A DNA stretch of 64,000 nt from a virus. Shown piece after piece: positions 43,192-52,700 of the stretch; within the stretch, counting starts at the first letter, position 1; every line of letters begins with the position of its first letter. The notes under the pieces are model-generated. The model was not told the origin of the DNA. It saw only the letters and a program-made list of their open reading frames with translations, and made no database searches. The DNA is taken from the IMG/VR virus record IMGVR_UViG_3300017788_000011, positions 62,001 to 126,000 of that record, one strand, 5' to 3'. The position numbers and the translations under genes are program-made.

Positions 43192-45978
43192 ATGGCAAAT
43201 AATCTATCATGGTTGCCTGGATTAATAAGTCAAGATGAAAGTGCCGTAAAATTTTTAAACGGCACTAATCTTGCATTTTCTGGGATTGAAACTACTCTTG
43301 TTGACGGTCCTTCATTAAATGTTTTACATGATTTCAATGTAGATTCATATGCTTCCGCACACTATATAATTCATGCAGAGTGCGGCTCTGATCAAAGAGA
43401 AACACTGAATGTCAGTGTTGTAGCCAAATTAGGCAAAGCCTCAATCACAGTCTATGGAAGAATTAACACTGGTGTAAATCTCATAGATGTCTCTGCAGAT
43501 ATCGCAGACAGTATTTTAACAGTCTATGCTACACCCGCAGTTTCGGGACTGCAAAATGTCAAAGTCACTGCGTTTGCGACTCTGGCAGAAACATTGATAG
43601 GATCAGATTCCAGAGCCACAGTTTATTATTTTGTTGAAGTAGCAAATTCAAAATTTCAACTGAATGTTGGACCTTATTCAACAAACACAGAAGCACCTGA
43701 ATTAGTATTTTACAAAGGTTTAACTTATAGATTTGATCAAAGCGACAGTTCTAATGCCATAGATATGTTTGTTGTTGGTACTACTGCCGATGACACAGAC
43801 GACATACAAGAGTTAGGTGTAACGTATTATCTCAACAATATAAAAGTATCTAAAACACAGTATCTCAACATGGAAGCCTATATGGCAGCCACCAGCAGAT
43901 ACGTTGAAGTAGTGGTCAGCGACACATATCCTGAATTACTATATTATTTCAGTGCAACAAACAATGATTTTGGTAACGATATCACAGTTACCACACTCAG
44001 TGAAAGCGGCAGCAGTGGTGGCTCGGGTTCGGGAGGATCGGGCAGTGGAGGCGGTGGTCCAACATCGGGAGCAGACACTGCACTGAGTAATCTTGAATCC
44101 ACAGCAATTAATGTTTCTTTATTGCCCGCAGTCACCGGCGGTATTGATCTTGGCAGCGCCAGCAAACGTTGGAGAGATCTGTACTTAACTGGTAACTCAA
44201 TCATTCTTGGTGATGCCACTATTTCATCCACTGGGCCTGTGGTTAATTTACCTACAGGTTCAACCATTGGAGGAACACCCATTGGCAGTGGTGGCGGAGG
44301 CGGTGGGGCATCGGCCTTAACTGACTTAACTGATGTTTCTATTTCTTCTCCTTCTGTGGGACAGGTTTTAAAATACAACGGCGCCGGATGGTCAAATGCC
44401 TCAGACGAAACAGGCAGCGGTGGAGGTGGTGGCGGTAATGCGTTTGCCACCATTGAAGTAGCAGGACAAAGCAGTGTCATTGCCGAAACAACCAACGATA
44501 CACTGACATTGGTTGCTGGACCAAACATTACATTAACAACCAATGCTGGGAGTGACAGCATCACAATCAGTGCTACCAGCGGCGGCAGCGGAGCCAGCGG
44601 AGTCAGTGCTGGCGTTGCTAACAGACTGGCTTATTATGCATCTTCCGGTTCTGTAGTACAAGACACCGGCAACGGATTACAATGGAACGGTAGTTTCCTA
44701 CAAGTATTGGGAACAACCTATGTAACCGGTCAAAAAAATTACATGAGATTTCACTGGGATACACTCAGTGATTTAACAATTGAGGCTCCTCCACTACAGT
44801 GGAGAGGTATGGTCGCGTATGCCGCAGACACGGGAAAATTATATTATTCACATGCCGGCCTTTGGAATCGCGTGGCCAATTACAATGAACTACCTACCAG
44901 TGCCAACGGCTTTGGTAGAATACAAGTAGACGGACAAGACACAGTTGAAGCAGATGCATCAGCAGACACTATTACTTTTGTTGCTGGTGCCGGCATGACA
45001 ATCACTACCAATGCTACTAACGATATTGTTACATTTACATCATCGGGCGGTGGAGGTGGAGGTGGTATTACCATTGAAGATGCGCAGGATGCCGCCGCAA
45101 GTTTATTCACAGGCGGTACACATACTGGTATTACCTTTACCTATAACGATGCCAGCAACACTATCAATGCCACAGTGTCAGCAACTGCTGGTATCTATAC
45201 CGATGAACAGGCCAGAGACGCCGCTGGAAGTATTTTTACCAACGGTAGTCACACTGGCATTACATTCACAGTAAACGATGCCGCAGACAGTATTAACGCT
45301 GTGGTAAACTTTCCAACAATGTATTCAAATGAAGATGCGCAGGATGCTGCCGCATCGATGATCACATCAGCAACTCATACAGGCATTAGTTTTGTTTATA
45401 ACGACGGTGGAAATCAACTGGCTGCCACAGTTTCAAACGAATACATTCAAGATCAAGCAGCCGCATTGTTCAGCAGTGGTTCACACAGCGGAATAAGTTT
45501 CAGTTACGACGATCTTAATAATAGAATCAATGCCACAGTTTCAGCAGTAGGTTCGACTACATTTAATTCATTGACTGATGTTACTTCTGCAGGACTAACT
45601 GTAGATGAAATAGCATACCAAGCAATTACCAGACTTGATGTCACCAACAGCGGTAGTTCAGCATATTTGTTTACACAATATACTGGCAACAATCCAACAT
45701 TATATGCACTGTCAGGAACAACTATTGCATTTAAATTGTTAGCATCCGGACATCCTTTTAAAATACAAACAGGAGCAGGTGTTGACTATAATGACGGATT
45801 AGTACATGTGGCCACAGACGGCACAGTGACCACAGGAGCGTTGGCCCAAGCAAAGAGTTCTGGTACATTATACTGGAGGATTCCAGCAGGAACTACAGGG
45901 TCCTACAAATATCAGTGTACAATACACGGAGGAATGCAAGGTACTATAACTGTCAAGGACATATCGGCGCTGGCATAA
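43192..45978 (+). CDS. Multi-domain fibre ending in an amicyanin-like copper domain
   Basis: A 928-residue protein. Residues about 152-267 form a ligand-free cupredoxin-like domain (VFYKGLTYRFDQSDSSNAID). Glycine-rich linkers (SGSGGSGSGGGG; GSGGGGGGNA) separate modules. Residues about 620-785 hold four repeats of the form QDAAASLFTGGTHTGITFTY then a beta strand. The last 90 residues are cupredoxin-like with all four type-1 copper ligands in place: His854 (ASGHPFKI), Cys909, His912 and Met915 (YQCTIHGGMQGTI), spaced C-x2-H-x2-M as in amicyanin. It is a virion fibre by context; copper binding is predicted, not shown. Confidence 0.72.
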   Translation: MANNLSWLPGLISQDESAVKFLNGTNLAFSGIETTLVDGPSLNVLHDFNVDSYASAHYIIHAECGSDQRETLNVSVVAKLGKASITVYGRINTGVNLIDVSADIADSILTVYATPAVSGLQNVKVTAFATLAETLIGSDSRATVYYFVEVANSKFQLNVGPYSTNTEAPELVFYKGLTYRFDQSDSSNAIDMFVVGTTADDTDDIQELGVTYYLNNIKVSKTQYLNMEAYMAATSRYVEVVVSDTYPELLYYFSATNNDFGNDITVTTLSESGSSGGSGSGGSGSGGGGPTSGADTALSNLESTAINVSLLPAVTGGIDLGSASKRWRDLYLTGNSIILGDATISSTGPVVNLPTGSTIGGTPIGSGGGGGGASALTDLTDVSISSPSVGQVLKYNGAGWSNASDETGSGGGGGGNAFATIEVAGQSSVIAETTNDTLTLVAGPNITLTTNAGSDSITISATSGGSGASGVSAGVANRLAYYASSGSVVQDTGNGLQWNGSFLQVLGTTYVTGQKNYMRFHWDTLSDLTIEAPPLQWRGMVAYAADTGKLYYSHAGLWNRVANYNELPTSANGFGRIQVDGQDTVEADASADTITFVAGAGMTITTNATNDIVTFTSSGGGGGGGITIEDAQDAAASLFTGGTHTGITFTYNDASNTINATVSATAGIYTDEQARDAAGSIFTNGSHTGITFTVNDAADSINAVVNFPTMYSNEDAQDAAASMITSATHTGISFVYNDGGNQLAATVSNEYIQDQAAALFSSGSHSGISFSYDDLNNRINATVSAVGSTTFNSLTDVTSAGLTVDEIAYQAITRLDVTNSGSSAYLFTQYTGNNPTLYALSGTTIAFKLLASGHPFKIQTGAGVDYNDGLVHVATDGTVTTGALAQAKSSGTLYWRIPAGTTGSYKYQCTIHGGMQGTITVKDISALA

Positions 45979-45994
45979 CCAATTTTTACAAAAA

Positions 45995-46002
45995 ATAAAT
46001 AT
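45995..46002 (+). promoter_or_regulatory. T4-type late promoter for the GNLTGNVT fibre and giant protein
   Basis: ATAAATAT, 20 bases before the ATG at 46023; A-rich just upstream. Confidence 0.6.
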
Positions 46003-46022
46003 ACTAACAAAGAAGAAAATTC

Positions 46023-46754
46023 ATGACAGCAGCCATAGTAAAACAGTTTAAAGCAGAAGGCGGTTTTGTAACAGGACCAGAAAGTAATTTTGGTGTTGTT
46101 ACTGCTACAAGACTTCAAGTAGATAACCTCAGACTTGATTTAAACACTATCACGGCTACAAATACCAACGGTAATATCAATCTTGTCACCACAGGTACTG
46201 GTGCAGTGGTTGTTGACCAATTAGCAGTTAACACTGTCAACGCTTTTGCAATCACTGGTAACTTAACTGGCAATGTCACTGGTAACTTAACTGGCAATGT
46301 CACTGGTAACTTAACTGGCAATGTCACTGGTAATATTATCAGCACAGGCATTTCAGCATTTAACAATGCCACAATTTCTGGCGGCTCGATCAATGGAGTG
46401 CCAATAGGCACTGGGTCAGCAAACACTGGACGATTCACTACATTAACAGCAACATCTGGAATAACTGGTGCAATAGGTAATTCTACAAAAAACACAGGAC
46501 AATTTACATTTTTAACTGCTGACAATAATGTAACTTTTTCTTCAGAAACGGAAAGTACTACTATTACATCGGGCGCATTAACCGTAGCCGGCGGCATCGG
46601 TGTTGTAAAGAATGTAAATATTGGTGGTGAGCTATCAGTAATAGGCACAGTTTCGGCAGCAGATCCTGTGGCCAGCAGTGATGTAACTACAAAAATTTAT
46701 GTTGATACTGCCAACGTTAAAAATTTAGCGTATGCAGTGGCATTTGGATTATAA
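46023..46754 (+). CDS. Short fibre protein with octapeptide repeats
   Basis: A 243-residue protein, MTAAIVKQFKAEGGFVTGPE. Residues about 79-102 are three exact copies of GNLTGNVT; the remainder is fibre-like (ATSGITGAIGNSTKNTGQFT; GALTVAGGIGVVKNVNIGGE). The ending SDVTTKIYVDTANVKNLAYA, VAFGL is similar to the ends of other fibres in the array. It lies 12 bases before the giant gene and probably forms part of the same fibre or collar assembly. Confidence 0.65.
   Translation: MTAAIVKQFKAEGGFVTGPESNFGVVTATRLQVDNLRLDLNTITATNTNGNINLVTTGTGAVVVDQLAVNTVNAFAITGNLTGNVTGNLTGNVTGNLTGNVTGNIISTGISAFNNATISGGSINGVPIGTGSANTGRFTTLTATSGITGAIGNSTKNTGQFTFLTADNNVTFSSETESTTITSGALTVAGGIGVVKNVNIGGELSVIGTVSAADPVASSDVTTKIYVDTANVKNLAYAVAFGL
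46257..46328 (+). repeat. Three exact 24-base tandem repeats
   Basis: Units begin at 46257, 46281 and 46305 with GGTAACTTAACTGGC and end AATGTCACT, identical at DNA level, encoding (GNLTGNVT)3. A partial unit precedes and another follows. Exact identity suggests recent expansion or slippage without frame change. Confidence 0.95.
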
Positions 46755-46766
46755 CGGAAAAATATA

Positions 46767-49700
46767 ATGGCAAAAAAACGAATTCGTAATTATACATTTA
46801 CTCCAGGTGTATCTGGATTAAGCAACGCATATCCTAATGCGTATTATTTGATAACCCAAAATGCTGAATTTATCAAAGACGAAGCATCTAAGTTTATCGA
46901 TCAACAGGTTGCCATTGACACTGCGATAAATTTATATCCACATGCAGGGGTATTATTAACTAATAATAAGAATTTTTTACGCTACGAAACCACAGAATGG
47001 ATCGGTAGACAAGTAAGTCAAGCAATTACATATACACCTACAGGTGCTTCTTATAATCCCGCGACTGGTGTAATGACACTGACCATCGGTGCGCATTCTT
47101 TGGCCATTGGTGATGTTATTAGTATTGCCGCAGGCAGTTTAGATTTTACCTGCGCATTAGACGGAAATGTATCTGTAAAATCATATCCCAGAGCATCTGG
47201 CGTACCAAATCCCTCAGGCACTGATCCGGTTTATGATAACCCAGTAATCATTACCGCAGTTGGCGCAACAACAATCACAGTAAATGTCGGAATTAGTTCA
47301 GATACATCTGCACATACATTTGTCAGTGCTGATCCTGCGGCCATCACTGTGGGCTTTTCTGGATTTACCTACGACATTGATAAGTGTCGCAGAGATGTGG
47401 GCTATGTTATAGACGCATATATCAACGATCTAAGATACGGTGGCAATGAAGAAACCAGAGAAGTAGCATCTTTATATTGGGTAGGAGAAACTCCTCAAGT
47501 AGACGGAGATAGATATCCAGAAATAGCCTCACACGAATTTCTAAGATTTTTAATCAACAATTATATTTTTACCAGAACAGTCTGGCCAGCTCTGCAAGGA
47601 ACCTACACACAAGATGTCACCGGTTCTAACGGAGAATCAGGATCGGATACCAGAATTACTGAGTTAGCCACTGTGATTAAAACTGTGATCAAAGGCGGTC
47701 TAAGTGCTATGCCGGCGATCAGTTACGGTGCTACTTTTGCTAATTATACATTTAATGATGCCAAATGCCAGCGTGATATTGGTTATGTGTTAGATGCATA
47801 TCTATGGGATATTAGATACGGCGGAAATAGAAATACTCGAGAAGTTGCTTCAAGATATTGGGTTGACGATACTCCCCAAGTTGACGGAGATCGAACCCCA
47901 GAAATTGCCACACACAATTTCATCAGAGATTTAATTAACAATTACATTTTAACAAACACTGCCTACGCTTCATTGCAATCACCGGTAGTTACTACTCAGA
48001 CCATTGATCTAACTAAACCGCTTGAAAGCGGAGTGCAGGCCAGAGTTACCACGCTGTCAGGAGTAGTAACTACTGTTATTGCTGGCGGTTTAGGATCATT
48101 ACCTGCCTTGGTCAATGGTGCAGGCACTGTCAGTATTGGCGGCAAGTGGACTCGAGATCAGTTATTGTTGATCACTAACGTACAGTCAAATGTGATTCTT
48201 TATAATTTTGCAGATCCAAATGCTGGTGCAATTTTAACAGAACGCGATCCTACTGATCCGGATATTGACACAGAAATTAACTATGGTTTTACTCGTATCA
48301 CACTAAACGTAGATACCAGTTCTATGAGTTCAACCGATTTCATTCAAATCTTTGTTGAAGACTATGAAGAACTTAGAACAAGACCCTATGATTTTGGCAC
48401 AGATGCTATCGAACGCCAGCGTGTGGCTAATTCACAGGCCATGCTTGACGCTGACTTTGAATACGGGTTACAACCCACTAAGTGGCAGGCACTGTCGTTG
48501 GCTCGTTCATATCCGGGATCCTATGAAGTACCAGGAACTGATACACCAGTGACAGTTATAACCACTGATGCTTCAACCGGCACTGGCGGTATTGGTCAGT
48601 CGTTAATCACCGTCACAACCAGCGGTGCTCATGGATTATCCCCAGGACTTCCTTTTACTATTAGAGCACTGAATGCCGCAGTTACCGGGTTCTCCAGAGC
48701 AGAAGGTGTGTTTACAGTTAATACCACACCAAGCTCTACACAGTTTACCTATTATGCCAAGGCTAAGGTAGGTACTATCGCCGGAACAGAATTACAAGAA
48801 ACTTATACATTAGTAAGACGCGGTGCTTTTTATACCGGTGCAGATATTGGAACTCCAACATTTACTGTTTTCAGTCAAGGTAGTTCAGGAACGTTTACAC
48901 CAGCACTGACAGTACCTTCAGGATCTACCGTGATTCCTTATGCAGGATCTATTCCGCCAGTTAATGCTCCTGTCACAGCATCTGGATTTATTACTTTAGG
49001 AACTACTATTTCAGCAGTCACTGGTACAGGATCATCGAACACTGTGTCATACACCGGACTCACAGGAACAAACGTCAGCGGAATCGGTGTAAATGCAGAG
49101 TTTGACGTTGACAGAACTTCGGGAGTATACACAGTAACCGTTACAGATGGCGGAACAGGATACGCAGTTAACGATCAAATTATTATATACGGAACATCAT
49201 TAGACGGAACCAGTCCCGGTAACGATATTTTAATTACTGTAGCGACAGTTGACGGCATCACAGGGGAAATTCTAACAATTACCTTTACTGGTTCAGGTAT
49301 TGCATCCGGTATTACAGTTACACAATCATTATCAGACACTGCCCCGTCCGGAACTTCTACATTGGTATTCACTGACAGCACAGGAATTATTCCAGGCCTG
49401 GCTTTTGATCGAGGCGACGGATCTGTAACAGTAGTAACCGATGTTACAGGAACAACAGTAACCGTTTCAAGACCGCTGACTTCGATATTTACTGGTGCTA
49501 CAGCAACATTCAGTTCTGTATCTGCAACAGGAATTATTGGAGACGGTGTTGGCGCAGTATTTGATGTTAGTAGAACTGGAACATTGTATACTCCGACTGT
49601 TGTTGCCGCAGGACTTGACTACGAAGTTGGCGATACACTGTTAATCACAGGAGATTCATTAGGTGGAAATTCACCAGCCAATGATCTTGTAATGACAGTG

Positions 49701-52700
49701 TCATCTATTGGAGTTTCTGGAGCACTCACAGGAGTAACATCTACAGGTATTGCTTTTGATTCGGTGACTTACAATGCTGTGACCACAACAAATGTCACAG
49801 GTCAAGGTACGTCGGCAGCATTTGATGTTGAAAGAACAGGCACAGCCTATTCTGACATAATTATTGCCACAGCAGGTACTGGATATGTAGCCGGAGATAA
49901 GTTTACAGTTGCTGGCACAGAAGTTGGCGGAGTAACACCAGCCAACGACATAACAATCACAGTTTCCACAGTCAACGGCCTTGGAGGAATCACTGCTGTT
50001 ACTTGGACCGGTACTGCGGCAATAGGAACCAACAGTTATGTTTCACCGGCAGTTGATTCAACTTCGGGCATAGGAACAGGAGCGGACTTTACTGTAGACA
50101 CGTCGGGCACTACCTATTCAGTGACAGTAACAGACACCGGAGATACAACCAGAACTCCAGCAGTGCCCGCGGCCACAGGAGTTACAAATTCTACAGCCAA
50201 TTTTAAATATGGTACTGCAAGTTTATTAGTATTAAACTCTATCAGTCCATCAACAGCAACAGATTATCTAACAATACCCAGCAGTGCCGATTATCAATTC
50301 GGTTCGGGAGATTTTACCGTTGAATTTTGGTTTAGAAGAACTGCCGGCGGGGCGAATCAAACTTTATTTGACATGCGCAACGCTTCTACAGATACAGCAG
50401 TGCTGTTAGGATTAAATGCTTCTAATCAACTATACTTCTTTGTCAACGGCAGCGCCGCAATAACTGGCACTACCGGCACTGTGTTAAACACTTGGAATCA
50501 TTTGGCACTGTCTCGAGTTAGTGGCAATACCTATCTGTTCTTAAACGGAGTTCAAGAAGGATCAACATACACTGATTCAACAGTATATGCATTACGCCCA
50601 ATTGTTATTGGCGCAGATTATACAGGCGGTGGTGACGGATTTGTAGGTTTCATTGACGATCTAAGGATTAGCAAAACATTAGGCAGATATTCTTCAACCT
50701 TTACACCGCCGACTGCGGCTTTAGTTCACGATTCTAACACAAACTTATTATTGCATTTTGATGGTTCTAACGGTACAGCCACATTTGAAGACGATGTTGG
50801 TGGCTATAAAACTGGGGATACTATTACAATTCTTGGAACAGAGCTTGGAGGAGCAACCCCAGCCAACGATTTAACCATAACAGTTACAGGGGCAACTGCT
50901 GGACAGATTGAAACGGTCAGTGCTGCCGGAACTGCCTTAGATGAAGACACATATTCTGCTGTAGCAACAACACTAATAACTGGTCAAGGAACTGGTTTCT
51001 TTGTAGATGTTATTACCAACGGAACAGCCTACGAAACAGTGTCATTAGATACATCCGGCAGTGGATATATTGTAGGCGATATAGTCAGAGTTTTAGGCAC
51101 AAATCTTGGCGGAGCAACACCAGCAAACGACCTTAGATTAGAAGTTACTGCTGTAGGCAGTGGCGGTGCAGTGGGCTCATTCAGCGTTCTTTCAGGTACA
51201 GCCGCAGTAAGTACCGATTCTTTTACCACACTATCACCTACTAATATTGAAACTCGAGGCAGCGGTGCTTTGTTTACTATTGGAAAAGCCGCTGCCGCTT
51301 ATACTTTAAATGCCATTGAAGGACCTGGCGGTGACGATTATGTTGTAGGAAATAAACTACAGATTTTAGGAAATCAATTAGGCGGAACCATAGGCCTACA
51401 TGATTTAACATTGACAGTTACCAGTGTAGATACCAGCGGTTCTATCGTTTCTGGAACAGTGTCAGGAACTGCCTCTGGCGGAACTCCAGTGAATTTTTAT
51501 TCTACTGTGACTATTTCTGATCCTACAATTGAACAGTTAACCATAGTTAACTCTATTGCATTTGCAGCCATTGCCATAGTAGAAGTTAATTTTACATCTA
51601 ATCACGGTTTAGTACCCGGCGCTGCCGTATTGATTAATATTTCATCTACTGGACTAAATCAAAACTTAGCATCAGGACCGTTCTTTGTCGAACAGGTGCC
51701 AACTTTGACCAGTTTTAGATACACTGCCAGAGCACAGGGAAACATCAATACCGTTGGTCTTGCTGGTACTGTTTACGCCAGGGTAGATACTTTCTTCCAA
51801 CACAGACCATTTGACGGTGGAGTTCAACTCGGCACTGGAGGTCCACAACACGGCGCCCAAGCCATACGTATGAGTAAAAACTACATTCGTTATCAGTCTG
51901 GTAAAGGTTTAATGTACACTACGGGTGCCTTGTTTGCACCAAGTTACGATATTTTAAATCTATCGTCTGCAGGAACAGCAGTAGGCAGTACTATAACAGC
52001 AGAAACAGACGATGTAGATCACGGTCTACAGATAGGTGCAGATGTTAGAATAATAGGCATTGAAACCACAGGTTATAATAACGATTATGTTGTTACATCG
52101 ATCATCGACGAAAGAACATTTACAGTAACAGCAGTACAACAACTTGGCTCTACCACTGCAACACTGACCAGTCAGGCACAGATTTCTCTCTATCGCTGGA
52201 GTGGTGCTACTGTACGTGCAGGCTGTTTTGATGATCAAAACGGAATGTTCTGGCAATACAACGGACAACGTTCGGCAGTTGGGGTTAGATCTGGAACATT
52301 CCAGTTAGCCGGCAGCGTTACTGCAACTCCCGGCTCAAACTTAATAACAGGCCTTAACACAAGATTTAGAGATCAACTCAAAGCCGGTGATAAAATTATT
52401 ATTCGAGGTATGACTCATACGGTCACTGCAATACCTAATCACACAACGTTGTATATGGCCCCGGATTATCGAGGCTCCAACACCAGTAATAAAGTCAAAC
52501 TTTGTAAAATCATTGATAGATTATTCTATCAAAAAGAATGGAATAGAGATTTTGCAGACGGGACCGGACCATCCGGATATAACATTGACATCACAAAGAT
52601 GCAGATGATCGGAATTCAATACACATGGTATGGTGCTGGTTTTATTGATTGGATGTTGCGTGGTAAAGAAGGTAACTTCCTATTTGTACACAGAGTTCGT

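Noticed and set aside
43944-44564. 206-codon antisense frame in the glycine-rich fibre gene
   Set aside because: Pro-rich product is the reverse reading of Gly codons; no independent support.
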